Origin: Flavobacteriaceae bacterium
GTDB taxonomy: Bacteria; Bacteroidota; Bacteroidia; Flavobacteriales; Flavobacteriaceae
NCBI GenBank assembly: GCA_947457615.1
Contig: CANGWK010000015.1
Location: 1-64,000 of the forward strand
DNA length: 64,000 nt
Reading direction: 5' to 3'
Shown: piece by piece, positions 36,007 to 45,032 of the stretch
How positions within the stretch are numbered: position 1 is the first letter of the stretch
Layout of the letters: each line of letters starts with the position of its first letter
Program-made: the position numbers and the translations under genes
Notes under the pieces: model-generated
What the model saw: the letters and a program-made list of their open reading frames with translations, nothing else
What the model was told of the DNA's origin: nothing
Databases searched by the model: none

Positions 36007-37635
36007 TTAGACCTGTATTACTCCCAAATTAAACTTCTTTTCAATAGGATCGTGGTTAGCTGCTTCAATTCCCATGGATATCCAGGTTCTAGTATCTAGT
36101 GGGTCAATAATAGCATCCGTCCATAATCTAGAAGCTGCATAATAAGGAGAAACTTGCACATCGTAGCGTGCTTTTATTTTGTCAAATAATTCTTTTTCTT
36201 TTACTTCATCAATCACTTCGCCTTTGGCTTTTAATGAAGAGGCTTCAATTTGTGCCAATACTTTAGCAGCTTGAGTGCCGCCCATAACGGCAAGTTCCGC
36301 ACTTGGCCATGCAAAAATTAATCGAGGATCGTAGGCTTTTCCGCACATAGCATAATTTCCTGCACCGTATGAATTTCCTACAATTACCGTAAATTTTGGC
36401 ACCACCGAATTGGCTACGGCATTCACCATTTTAGCACCATCTTTAATTATTCCCCCATGCTCGCTTTTAGATCCTACCATAAATCCGGTAACGTCTTGCA
36501 CAAATACCAACGGAATTTTCTTTTGGTTGCAATTTGCGATAAATCGAGTGGCCTTATCTGCAGAATCGGAATAGATTACACCGCCAAACTGAATTTCACC
36601 TTTTTTAGTTTTAGAAACTATACGTTGGTTTGCAATAATTCCAACTGCCCAACCATCAATTCTAGCATAACAGGTTATTATCGATTTACCATAATCTTCT
36701 TTATACATATCCATCTCCGAATTGTCTACCAATCGCTTGATGATTTCTAACATATCGTATTGTTCAGTACGTGCTTTAGGAATAATTCCGTAAATATCTT
36801 GTTCGTCTAATGCTGGTTTTTGTGATTTTTCACGATTGAATCCTGCTTTATCATAATCCCCAATTTTACCAACTATACTTTTAATTCTATCCAAAGCATC
36901 TTTGTCATCTTTGGCTTTATAATCGGTCACACCCGAAATTTCGCAATGGGTTGTAGCGCCACCAAGGGTTTCATTGTCTATATTTTCACCAATGGCAGCT
37001 TTCACTAAATAACTGCCTGCAAGAAAAATACTTCCGGTTTTGTCAACAATCATTGCTTCATCGCTCATAATTGGAAGGTAAGCACCTCCTGCTACACAAC
37101 TTCCCATAACGGCTGCAATTTGAGTAATTCCCATGCTACTCATTTGGGCATTGTTTCTAAAAATACGTCCAAAATGCTCTTTGTCAGGGAAAATTTCGTC
37201 TTGCAATGGCAAGTAAACTCCAGCAGAATCCACTAAATAGATAATAGGCAACCTGTTTTCCATGGCAATTTCTTGCGCGCGAAGATTTTTCTTGGCAGTA
37301 ATTGGGAACCAGGCACCAGCTTTAACGGTAGCATCGTTAGCTACCACAATGCATTGTTTGCCTTTTATGTATCCAATTTTCACGACTACACCACCAGACG
37401 GGCAACCACCATGTTCAACATACATTCCTTCACCAACAAAAGCTCCAATTTCAATGCATTTTGCCTTAGGATCTAGTAAATAATCAATACGTTCTCTGGC
37501 GGTCATCTTGCCTTCGGCATGCAATTTTTCTATTCTTTTTTCTCCTCCACCAAGTTTTACTTTGGCAAAGCGGTGTTTTAAATCGGATACTAAAAGTTTA
37601 TTGTGGTCTTCGTTTTTGTTGAAGTTAAGATCCAT
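36007..37635 (-). CDS. Acyl-CoA carboxylase, carboxyltransferase beta subunit
   Basis: The 542-aa protein is the carboxyltransferase subunit of a biotin-dependent carboxylase. The YLVDSAGVYLPLQDEIFPD region, the AGGAYLPIM oxyanion segment and GNSYGAGNYAMCG match methylcrotonyl-CoA carboxylase beta more than propionyl-CoA carboxylase, so leucine breakdown is the likely pathway. The biotin-carrying alpha subunit is not in the window. It is the first of a two-gene unit with the M1 peptidase. Confidence 0.88.
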   Translation of the reverse strand: MDLNFNKNEDHNKLLVSDLKHRFAKVKLGGGEKRIEKLHAEGKMTARERIDYLLDPKAKCIEIGAFVGEGMYVEHGGCPSGGVVVKIGYIKGKQCIVVANDATVKAGAWFPITAKKNLRAQEIAMENRLPIIYLVDSAGVYLPLQDEIFPDKEHFGRIFRNNAQMSSMGITQIAAVMGSCVAGGAYLPIMSDEAMIVDKTGSIFLAGSYLVKAAIGENIDNETLGGATTHCEISGVTDYKAKDDKDALDRIKSIVGKIGDYDKAGFNREKSQKPALDEQDIYGIIPKARTEQYDMLEIIKRLVDNSEMDMYKEDYGKSIITCYARIDGWAVGIIANQRIVSKTKKGEIQFGGVIYSDSADKATRFIANCNQKKIPLVFVQDVTGFMVGSKSEHGGIIKDGAKMVNAVANSVVPKFTVIVGNSYGAGNYAMCGKAYDPRLIFAWPSAELAVMGGTQAAKVLAQIEASSLKAKGEVIDEVKEKELFDKIKARYDVQVSPYYAASRLWTDAIIDPLDTRTWISMGIEAANHDPIEKKFNLGVIQV

Positions 37636-37748
37636 AAAGAATTGAATTAATTTTAAGAGTATAAAATTACGAAAACGATTTCAATACTTTTAACTCTATT
37701 AATTAATTTTATTGTTTTATTAAAATATCAAATATTTTGGACAGGAAT

Positions 37749-37781
37749 TAATGTTAACTTAACATTAGATTTATACATTTG
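37749..37781 (+). promoter_or_regulatory. Phosphate module promoter with a perfect 19-bp palindrome
   Basis: TAATGTTAA-C-TTAACATTA at 37749-37767 is a perfect palindrome. It lies directly upstream of a -7 TACATTTG at 37774-37781, where the -33 element would be, and no TTTG is seen there. An activator or operator site is likely; phosphate control is inference from the genes that follow. Confidence 0.55.
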
Positions 37782-37799
37782 TACTTTAAAAAACAAAAA

Positions 37800-38444
37800 A
37801 TGACATTAAATAATATTTTTCAATTTCTTGTTCCTAAAGATAAAAAATTCTTTCCCCTTTTTGAACAAGCATCTGCTAATTTAGTTGTCTTGGCTGAAAC
37901 TCTGCATGAAGCAGTAAATGCTCCCATAGTGCAACGGGAGGAATATTTTAAGAAAATAGAAGAACTTGAGGCTTTAATTGAGGAAATAACGCACCAGACT
38001 CACTTAGAATTAAGTAGAAATTTTATTACCCCGTTTGATAGGGAAGATATCCATGCCTTGGTTAAATCTATTGATAATGTGGCCGATAATATGCATGGTG
38101 CTGCAAGTAGAATGCGTTTATACCAAGTTGAAAAAATCACTAAATCAATTAGAAAGTTGACCGAAATTAATTTGGAAGCGTGTCAATTGATAAATGTCGG
38201 TGTTAAAGAGCTTAGGGTTATGAAAGATCCCAAAGCTATTAAAGAAACCTGCAAAAAAATTAATAAATTAGAAAGTAAAGCAGATTCTGTATTTGATAAA
38301 GCTGTAGCGGATATTTTTGAAAATGAAACGGATGCTAAAAACATCATTAAATATAAAGAAGTACTTTCCTCTTTAGAAGAGGCTTCTGATAAGTGTAAAA
38401 GTGTTTCCAATGTTATGGAACAAATTGCTGTTAAGCATTCTTAA
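37800..38444 (+). CDS. DUF47 family phosphate transport regulator (PhoU-like)
   Basis: The 214-aa all-helical protein belongs to the PhoU-related DUF47 family. The IDNVADNMHGAA and LESKADSVFDKA segments match its metal-binding helices. DUF47 proteins pair with Pit transporters and regulate phosphate uptake. I start at the ATG at 37800 (MTLNNIF), right after the promoter. The pit gene follows 26 bases later in the same direction. Confidence 0.9.
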   Translation: MTLNNIFQFLVPKDKKFFPLFEQASANLVVLAETLHEAVNAPIVQREEYFKKIEELEALIEEITHQTHLELSRNFITPFDREDIHALVKSIDNVADNMHGAASRMRLYQVEKITKSIRKLTEINLEACQLINVGVKELRVMKDPKAIKETCKKINKLESKADSVFDKAVADIFENETDAKNIIKYKEVLSSLEEASDKCKSVSNVMEQIAVKHS

Positions 38445-38470
38445 TATTACTATAATCTAGACATTTTAAT

Positions 38471-39748
38471 ATGACTTTACTAATTGTTATTATAGTACTT
38501 TCTTTACTCTTTGATTATATAAACGGTTTTCACGATGCAGCCAATTCTATTGCAACTATTGTTGCAACTAAAGTTTTAACACCTTTTCAGGCTGTTTTAT
38601 GGGCTGCTTTTTTTAATTTTTTAGCTTATTGGGTTTTTGGATTCGGAGTTGCCGATACAGTTGCTAAAACTGCTAAATCTGAAAATATAGATTTAACTGT
38701 AATTCTTGCTGGCGTTATAGCTGCAATTATATGGAATTTAATTACTTGGTGGAAGGGAATTCCTTCTTCATCATCACACACTTTAATTGGTGGTTTTGCA
38801 GGTGCAGCTATTGCACATGCAGGTTTTCATGTTGTAAACTGGTACAAGCCAGGTGAAGATGGAAGTTTGCCTTCGGGAGTAGGTGTTGTTTTAGCTTTTA
38901 TAGTTTTAGCCCCGCTATTAGGAATGATTATTTCTTATTTTATTTCTATTTGGATGATGTATGCTTCTAGAAAGAATATAGGGCCAAAAGTAGTTACCTT
39001 ATTGTTAATGGCTTTAGTAATTTGGTTTTTATCGGCAGTTTTAAAATTTGAAATTGAAAAACCTAGATTTGATAATCACTTTTTAGCTGTTATTACAGAG
39101 CCATCAAATATTAAGTGGTTGCTAGTTGGAATAATATTCTTTAGTCTTGCAATTTTTAACTTAATATTTAGTAGTTTGTCGACTGCTAAAGCTGAAAAAT
39201 ATCTTAAAAAAATGCAATTACTTTCCTCTGCTTCCTTTAGTTTAGGACACGGTGGTAATGATTCACAAAAAGTAATGGGGATAATTGCAGCAGCTGTTGC
39301 AGTATATATACACAGTAATGGAGTCTCAGTCACAGATATGCCAGAATGGTTACAAGTCGTACTTCCAAATGAAAAAGAGGGTATCAAATCTCAAATGCCA
39401 GAATGGATTCCAATTGCTTGTTATTCTGCCATTGCAGCAGGAACATTAAGTGGTGGTTGGAAGATTGTAAAAACAATGGGCTCTAAAATCACTAAAGTTA
39501 CCGCCTTTGAAGGAGTTGTTGCTGAATCGGCAGGTGCATTAACCTTATTTATGACTGAGCATTTTAAAATTCCTGTATCTACAACGCATACTATAACAGG
39601 ATCTATTATTGGAGTTGGAATAACCAAACGAGTTTCAGCTGTAAGATGGGGAGTAACCGTTAAGCTAATATGGGCATGGATATTAACAATTCCTGTCTCA
39701 GCATTAATCGCTGCGTTAGTATATTATTTTGTTAATATATTTATTTAA
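38471..39748 (+). CDS. pitA: Low-affinity inorganic phosphate transporter, Pit/PHO4 family
   Basis: The 425-aa integral membrane protein has about ten to twelve helices with the two PHO4 repeats: GFHDAANSIATIVATK near the N-terminus and SFSLGHGGNDSQKVMG in the middle, and the C-terminal repeat with IPVSTTHTITGSI. It imports phosphate as a metal-phosphate complex in symport with protons. It is the second gene of the DUF47-Pit operon and is followed by an intrinsic terminator. Confidence 0.92.
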   Translation: MTLLIVIIVLSLLFDYINGFHDAANSIATIVATKVLTPFQAVLWAAFFNFLAYWVFGFGVADTVAKTAKSENIDLTVILAGVIAAIIWNLITWWKGIPSSSSHTLIGGFAGAAIAHAGFHVVNWYKPGEDGSLPSGVGVVLAFIVLAPLLGMIISYFISIWMMYASRKNIGPKVVTLLLMALVIWFLSAVLKFEIEKPRFDNHFLAVITEPSNIKWLLVGIIFFSLAIFNLIFSSLSTAKAEKYLKKMQLLSSASFSLGHGGNDSQKVMGIIAAAVAVYIHSNGVSVTDMPEWLQVVLPNEKEGIKSQMPEWIPIACYSAIAAGTLSGGWKIVKTMGSKITKVTAFEGVVAESAGALTLFMTEHFKIPVSTTHTITGSIIGVGITKRVSAVRWGVTVKLIWAWILTIPVSALIAALVYYFVNIFI

Positions 39749-39770
39749 AAATTCTTACAAAAAAAGTCTT

Positions 39771-39804
39771 AAAGGCTGTCTAATTTTAGGCAGCCTTTTT
39801 TTTT
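39771..39804 (+). terminator. Intrinsic terminator after pitA
   Basis: AGGCTGTCT and AGGCAGCCT arms (around 39773-39781 and 39788-39796) pair with one G-T wobble and are followed by nine T. Confidence 0.8.
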
Positions 39805-39938
39805 GAAATAATCATTACCTTAATATTAAACACATTTATTAACATTAATAGAGCAATTTAAAAATAGTATAGTAACATTGAAGCAGGTTGTAGTCTTTTA
39901 CTTAATCGTAAATTCAAGTAACTATAAAACATAAAATA

Positions 39939-42900
39939 ATGAAATTAAATTTTCTTTTTGCTAGCGCATTTTTGTTTGTAATTAGCTCGTTGTCAGCTCA
40001 AATTACAACTTCTTCTTTTTCGGGTAAGGTTTCCGATGGATCTGCAGCAGTATTTGATGCCGCAATTATCTTGACGCATATACCTACAAATACAGTTTAT
40101 GAATCTACCACTAATAAACAAGGTAGATTTAATTTAGAAAATTTGAATGTTGGAGGGCCTTACAAAATTACTGTTAAAAGTATGGATATTAAGGACTACA
40201 CAGGAACTCAAATTCAATTGTCTTTAGGAGATAATGACTATCCTCTAATTATAGTTCAAAGAAAAGAAAATGTTTTAGATGAAGTAGCTGTTATTGGTAA
40301 AAAAGCAATTAAAACAGGCGGTACCAATATAAGTCTAACCCAAATTAATGGTTTGCCAAATATTAATAGAGGTATTCAAGATGTAACTAAATTAGTACCT
40401 CAAAGCGCCAACAACTCTTTTGCTGGAACTAATTTTAGGTACAATAACGTAACCATTGATGGTTCTATTAATAATGATGCAATTGGTTTTAGTCCTTCGC
40501 AAGGAGGACAATCCGGAACTTCAGGAATGCCCGGAAGTAGTACGAGAACAAATTCTATAAGTTTAGATGCAATTCAGGATGTTCAAGTTTATATTGCGCC
40601 CTATGATGTTAAATTAGGAAATTTCCTTGGCGGAAGTGTTAATGCGGTAACAAGAAGTGGAACCAACAAAGTATCCGGTTCTATTTATAGTTACGGGAGG
40701 AATGCAGCACTAACCGGACCTAACAATGTTGGTGACGGAGCAAAAATGCCAAAAGAATTTGAAGATTACCAACTTGGTTTTAGAGTGGGTTTTCCAATCA
40801 TTAAAGATAAATTGTTCTTTTTTACAAATGGAGAATATACTAAAAGAACTGATCCAATGTTTTACAATGCTGGTGATGTAGATGCGAATGGAAATGTTAT
40901 ATCATTAATTGATAATACAACAGCAACTACAATAGCAAATTTTGTTAAAACTAAATATGGTTTTGATGTTGGTACTTATAATTCTTTTAATAATCATTCA
41001 GAGAGTAAAAAGTTTTTCAATAAAATTGATTGGAAAATAAATAAAAAACACTCTGTATCTTTAAGAAATAATACTGTGTTTTCTCAAGCTTCTAACTTGG
41101 AGCGCGATGGTGCAAACTTCCGTTTTTCAAGTATGGATTACATACAACATAACAGATCAATTAGTACAGTATTAGAACTTAAAAGTCATTTTAATAGCCG
41201 ATGGTCTAACTCATTTATGGTTGGTTACTCTAGTATTAAAGATTACCGTGATCCAACTTCTGCAAATAATATGTTTCCTCAAGTAGAAATTGCATCAAGT
41301 GGTGGAACTATTTTCTTGGGAAATGAAAGAGAGGCAACAGTGTTTAATATGAAACAAAACACTACTGAAATCACCGATAATTTAACATATAAAAAAGGAA
41401 ATCATACGTGGTTATTTGGAACTCATAATGAGCTATATGATATTAATTATGGTTTTGTTAATTCATTAAATGGCAGAGTTTCTTACAAAAGTATAGCCGA
41501 TTTTTATGCTTCTACCCCTGCTCGTGTTAGAGGTACTTATGCATTTGATGGTTCTACAAGAGATGAAATCTTTAACAATCCTTATGCTAAATTCAAAGTA
41601 AATATGTATAGCGCTTATGTACAAGATGATATTAAAATTGGCGATAAACTTAAAATAACTCCAGGAATTAGAGTTGATTATACAGATTTACCAACCAAAC
41701 CAAACTTGAGTTCGCAAGTTCAAAATTCTCCAGTAGATCCTAATTATGGTACTACCTACAATTATACTCCGCTTAATCAAATTAAAAACAATTTCTTTAC
41801 AACAGCATCACTTTCTCCGCGTTTCGGATTTACGTATGATGTAAAAGGAGATAAATCATTAATTATTAGAGGAGGTTCTGGAATATTTACAGGTAGAATT
41901 CCTTTTGCATGGTTAGGTTATGCTTACTATAATGATGGAGTTGGATACGGGAGTTATGATAAAAATAACTTAACCGCTACCAATACATTAGGAGACCCAT
42001 TAAATCCAGGTGGGTTGAATGCATACCATGATGCCTCTCCAAAAGTACAGGCAGATTTAATTGACAATAAATTTAAAATGCCACAAATTTCTAGAAATTC
42101 TTTGGCTTTAGATTTTACATATAAAGGATATAAATTTACTGAAGAAGTTATTTACACTAAAGTAATAAGAGATTTGTTGTTTCAACAAGTGAATAAAACA
42201 GATAATCCTACTTACTATTCTTATGATGTAAATCACGAAATGCCTATTTATCCTACGACTCCTAATAGTGGAAACATAAATCCAGCTTTTTCAAACGCTT
42301 ACATGTTATCCAATACGGATAAAGGATATAGATATAGTTTAACACAAATGGTTTCTAAATCCTATAATTTCGGATTGAATTTTATGTTGGCCTATACTTA
42401 TGGTAGTGCAAAAGATATTACCAATGGCATTAGAAATTCAATGGAAAGTAATTTTCAAATGAACCAATCGTTAACTCCAAACAACCCACAATTAGCAACT
42501 TCTAATTTTGATATTAAACATAGAATTGTTTCAAACCTTGGTTATGCCGTAAACGTAGGTAAAAGCAATACCATTTCAGCAAATGTTTTTTTTAACGCAC
42601 AATCTGGAAACCCATACACTTGGGGTTTTATTAATACAACAATCGCTAATACAGGACAATCTGCAGGTTTGGCTTACATTTTTAAGGATGCTACAGAAGC
42701 TGCTAAATATATTGGTACAGTTACCAGTGGTGTTTTTACTACCAACACACAACAAGTTGCTGACTATGAAAACTATATAAGCAATAATGAATATTTAAAT
42801 AGCCGTAGAGGGAAATTCACAGAAAGAAATGGAGCAAATACTCCATGGAATATTCAAGCAGATATGAGAATAATGGACGAGATTAAAATTAAAGATGGAA

Positions 42901-43169
42901 AAGATTTCACCCATACGCTTCAATTTTCATTAAGTATCATTAATGTAGGAAACCTAATTAACAAAGATTGGGGAAGAAGTTATTTTGTTCCAAATACATT
43001 TAATTCAACGGTTAATGTTGGTTTGTCTAAAAACGGAAATTTACCTATAGTTGGAGTAAATGGAGGCGATCCAACATATAAATTTACTGCACCAACATCC
43101 ACTCCATATACAGTTGATCAATTTGCATCAAGATTTCAAGCACAATTTGGTGTTCGTTATTCCTTCTAA
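39939..43169 (+). CDS. TonB-dependent receptor, Oar-like
   Basis: This 1076-aa outer membrane protein has a signal peptide (ending LSAQ), a carboxypeptidase-regulatory-like beta sandwich (about 21-105), a plug domain with GVNLxx-like RYNNVTIDGSINND, and a large barrel ending in RFQAQFGVRYSF with the usual C-terminal aromatic. The Oar family contributes to adhesion, gliding or uptake in Bacteroidota; the ligand is not known. Upstream are TTAACATTAA-like elements similar to half of the phosphate palindrome. A small paralogue of its first domain follows 14 bases after its stop. Confidence 0.9.
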   Translation: MKLNFLFASAFLFVISSLSAQITTSSFSGKVSDGSAAVFDAAIILTHIPTNTVYESTTNKQGRFNLENLNVGGPYKITVKSMDIKDYTGTQIQLSLGDNDYPLIIVQRKENVLDEVAVIGKKAIKTGGTNISLTQINGLPNINRGIQDVTKLVPQSANNSFAGTNFRYNNVTIDGSINNDAIGFSPSQGGQSGTSGMPGSSTRTNSISLDAIQDVQVYIAPYDVKLGNFLGGSVNAVTRSGTNKVSGSIYSYGRNAALTGPNNVGDGAKMPKEFEDYQLGFRVGFPIIKDKLFFFTNGEYTKRTDPMFYNAGDVDANGNVISLIDNTTATTIANFVKTKYGFDVGTYNSFNNHSESKKFFNKIDWKINKKHSVSLRNNTVFSQASNLERDGANFRFSSMDYIQHNRSISTVLELKSHFNSRWSNSFMVGYSSIKDYRDPTSANNMFPQVEIASSGGTIFLGNEREATVFNMKQNTTEITDNLTYKKGNHTWLFGTHNELYDINYGFVNSLNGRVSYKSIADFYASTPARVRGTYAFDGSTRDEIFNNPYAKFKVNMYSAYVQDDIKIGDKLKITPGIRVDYTDLPTKPNLSSQVQNSPVDPNYGTTYNYTPLNQIKNNFFTTASLSPRFGFTYDVKGDKSLIIRGGSGIFTGRIPFAWLGYAYYNDGVGYGSYDKNNLTATNTLGDPLNPGGLNAYHDASPKVQADLIDNKFKMPQISRNSLALDFTYKGYKFTEEVIYTKVIRDLLFQQVNKTDNPTYYSYDVNHEMPIYPTTPNSGNINPAFSNAYMLSNTDKGYRYSLTQMVSKSYNFGLNFMLAYTYGSAKDITNGIRNSMESNFQMNQSLTPNNPQLATSNFDIKHRIVSNLGYAVNVGKSNTISANVFFNAQSGNPYTWGFINTTIANTGQSAGLAYIFKDATEAAKYIGTVTSGVFTTNTQQVADYENYISNNEYLNSRRGKFTERNGANTPWNIQADMRIMDEIKIKDGKDFTHTLQFSLSIINVGNLINKDWGRSYFVPNTFNSTVNVGLSKNGNLPIVGVNGGDPTYKFTAPTSTPYTVDQFASRFQAQFGVRYSF

Positions 43170-43183
43170 TAAAATATATAAAG

Positions 43184-43573
43184 ATGAAATTTAAATCATT
43201 ATTAAGTTTAGTATTGTTTTTTGTAGTTGGATTTGCTTCCGCTCAAATTACCTCTTCTACAATAAATGGAAAAGTGACCGATGGCGATTTGCCAATAGCC
43301 AATGCTTTGATAACGCTAACTTATTTGCCAACTAATTCAGTTTACGAAATTGAAACGGACAAAAAAGGAAGATTTAGTTTAGACAATCTAGAGGTTGGCG
43401 GCCCCTTTAAAATTGAAGTTAAAGGCGCTACAATTGAAAATTATTCAAGATCAGGATTTCAATTATTATTAGGAGATAATGATTTGCCAAAGCCAATTAT
43501 GGTTCGTAAAAAAGAAACTAAAACACAAGTTGTTTCTTCCAACGATAAAGAAATTGTTTTAAAATCTAGTTAG
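43184..43573 (+). CDS. Stand-alone carboxypeptidase-regulatory-like domain, paralogue of the receptor N-terminus
   Basis: The 129-aa protein has a signal peptide (ending SAQITSS) and a single CarboxypepD-regulatory-like domain. It aligns along its length with residues 1-118 of the upstream Oar-like receptor: both share PTNSVYE/PTNTVYE, KGRFSLDN/QGRFNLEN, VGGPFKI/VGGPYKI and LLGDNDLP/SLGDNDYP. It has no plug or barrel. It ends with a normal stop and is followed by a strong terminator, so it may be a functional periplasmic protein and not a broken receptor. Confidence 0.8.
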   Translation: MKFKSLLSLVLFFVVGFASAQITSSTINGKVTDGDLPIANALITLTYLPTNSVYEIETDKKGRFSLDNLEVGGPFKIEVKGATIENYSRSGFQLLLGDNDLPKPIMVRKKETKTQVVSSNDKEIVLKSS

Positions 43574-43595
43574 GTTATCCTTACTTTAAAATTAT

Positions 43596-43626
43596 ATCCG
43601 CTACAATTGTAGCGGATTTTTTTTTT
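43596..43626 (+). terminator. Intrinsic terminator after the receptor pair
   Basis: A 22-base perfect palindrome (43596-43617, arms ATCCGCTAC / GTAGCGGAT) is followed by a long T run. Confidence 0.85.
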
Positions 43627-43671
43627 CGTATTATCTTTTTTTAGTTATATGTCTACAGTAAATTTGTTTAA

Positions 43672-43704
43672 TTGTTATATAAAAATATTTTTATTGTAAA
43701 TTTG
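43672..43704 (+). promoter_or_regulatory. Promoter of pabB
   Basis: A -33 TTG at 43672-43674 and a -7 TAAATTTG at 43697-43704 lie 22 bases apart. Another TAAATTTG at 43659-43666 is possible. Confidence 0.45.
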
Positions 43705-43723
43705 AAAAAAATATATTTTCCTC

Positions 43724-45010
43724 TTGAGAACGGTACTTTCTAAGACTATTACAAATCCTTCTGAATTTAAAAAACAATTATTGCTTTGGGCTAATTCGTT
43801 TAGAGAAGTAGTTTTTTTAGATTCTAATAACTATCCCCAAAACTATTCTAATTACGACTGTATCCTTGCTTTAGAGGCATTTACCTCAATAGTTACGGAT
43901 TTTTCTAAATCTTTTGAAGACCTACACCAATACCAAAGTCAAACTAAAGATTGGCTTTTTGGCTATTTATCTTACGATTTAAAAAACGATATTGAAGATT
44001 TAAAGTCCCATAATCAAGACGGATTAGAATTTCCTGATATGTTTTTCTTTCAGCCTAAAAAGCTTTTTCTTCTAAAAGGAAACAATCTAGAAATGCATTA
44101 TTTGCGATTGTGTGACGATGAAATGGAAAGTGATTTTGAACAAATACTTCAGTGTTTTGAAATCCAATCCGACTTTCAAATTGGCGTTGAGGTACTTCAA
44201 CGAATTTCTAGAGAAAATTATCTTTCTAAAGTTTCTAAAGTTTTGAAACATATACATCATGGCGATATTTATGAAGCTAATTTTTGTATGGAATTTTATG
44301 CTGAAAACTCTAAAATAAATCCGTTAGAAGTATATCAAAAATTGAATGCACTTTCTGAAGCACCATTTGCAGTTTACTTTAAAAATAATCAGCAGTATTT
44401 AATGTCGGCATCGCCAGAACGATATTTGAAAAAAGAAGGCACCAAAGTGATATCGCAACCCATAAAAGGCACTGCAAAACGGTTTGATAATTCAGATCTC
44501 GATAAAAAATCCAAACTAGAATTATCCGAAGACCCCAAAGAACGGTCTGAAAACATCATGATTGTTGACTTGGTGCGCAACGATTTATCTAGAACAGCAA
44601 CCACAGGATCCGTTCAAGTAGAAGAACTTTGCAAAATTTATTCGTTCCAACAAGTGCATCAAATGATTTCAACTGTGGTTTCTCAGGTAAAACACACCAC
44701 TTCACCAATCGAAATTTTAAGAACGACCTTTCCTATGGGAAGCATGACGGGCGCGCCCAAAATTTCGGCAATGAATATTATTGAAAACCTAGAAGAAACT
44801 AAACGAGGATTGTATAGTGGTGCAGTTGGCTATTTTACTCCAATTGGCGATTTTGATTTTAATGTTGTTATACGTAGTGTTTTGTATAATGCTAAAAATC
44901 AATATGTTTCGTTTTCTGTTGGAAGCGCAATAACCTCTTTATCCGATCCCGAAAAAGAATACGAAGAATGTTTATTGAAGGCAAAAGCAATGTTTGCAGT
45001 ATTGAGTTAA
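43724..45010 (+). CDS. pabB: Aminodeoxychorismate synthase component I
   Basis: The 428-aa chorismate-binding enzyme makes 4-amino-4-deoxychorismate for folate. The C-terminal half has the family signature: IHHGDIYEANFCMEF, ASPERYLK, QPIKGTAKR, DLVRNDLSR and FPMGSMTGAPK. The first codon is a TTG; no ATG is close, and the family usually starts at this position. It is followed by tilS and dsbD. PabA-like glutaminase is not in the window. Anthranilate synthase component I is a less likely alternative, because an allosteric tryptophan site is not seen. Confidence 0.88.
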   Translation: MRTVLSKTITNPSEFKKQLLLWANSFREVVFLDSNNYPQNYSNYDCILALEAFTSIVTDFSKSFEDLHQYQSQTKDWLFGYLSYDLKNDIEDLKSHNQDGLEFPDMFFFQPKKLFLLKGNNLEMHYLRLCDDEMESDFEQILQCFEIQSDFQIGVEVLQRISRENYLSKVSKVLKHIHHGDIYEANFCMEFYAENSKINPLEVYQKLNALSEAPFAVYFKNNQQYLMSASPERYLKKEGTKVISQPIKGTAKRFDNSDLDKKSKLELSEDPKERSENIMIVDLVRNDLSRTATTGSVQVEELCKIYSFQQVHQMISTVVSQVKHTTSPIEILRTTFPMGSMTGAPKISAMNIIENLEETKRGLYSGAVGYFTPIGDFDFNVVIRSVLYNAKNQYVSFSVGSAITSLSDPEKEYEECLLKAKAMFAVLS

Positions 45011-45032
45011 TAAAAATTCTTATTTTTGAAAT

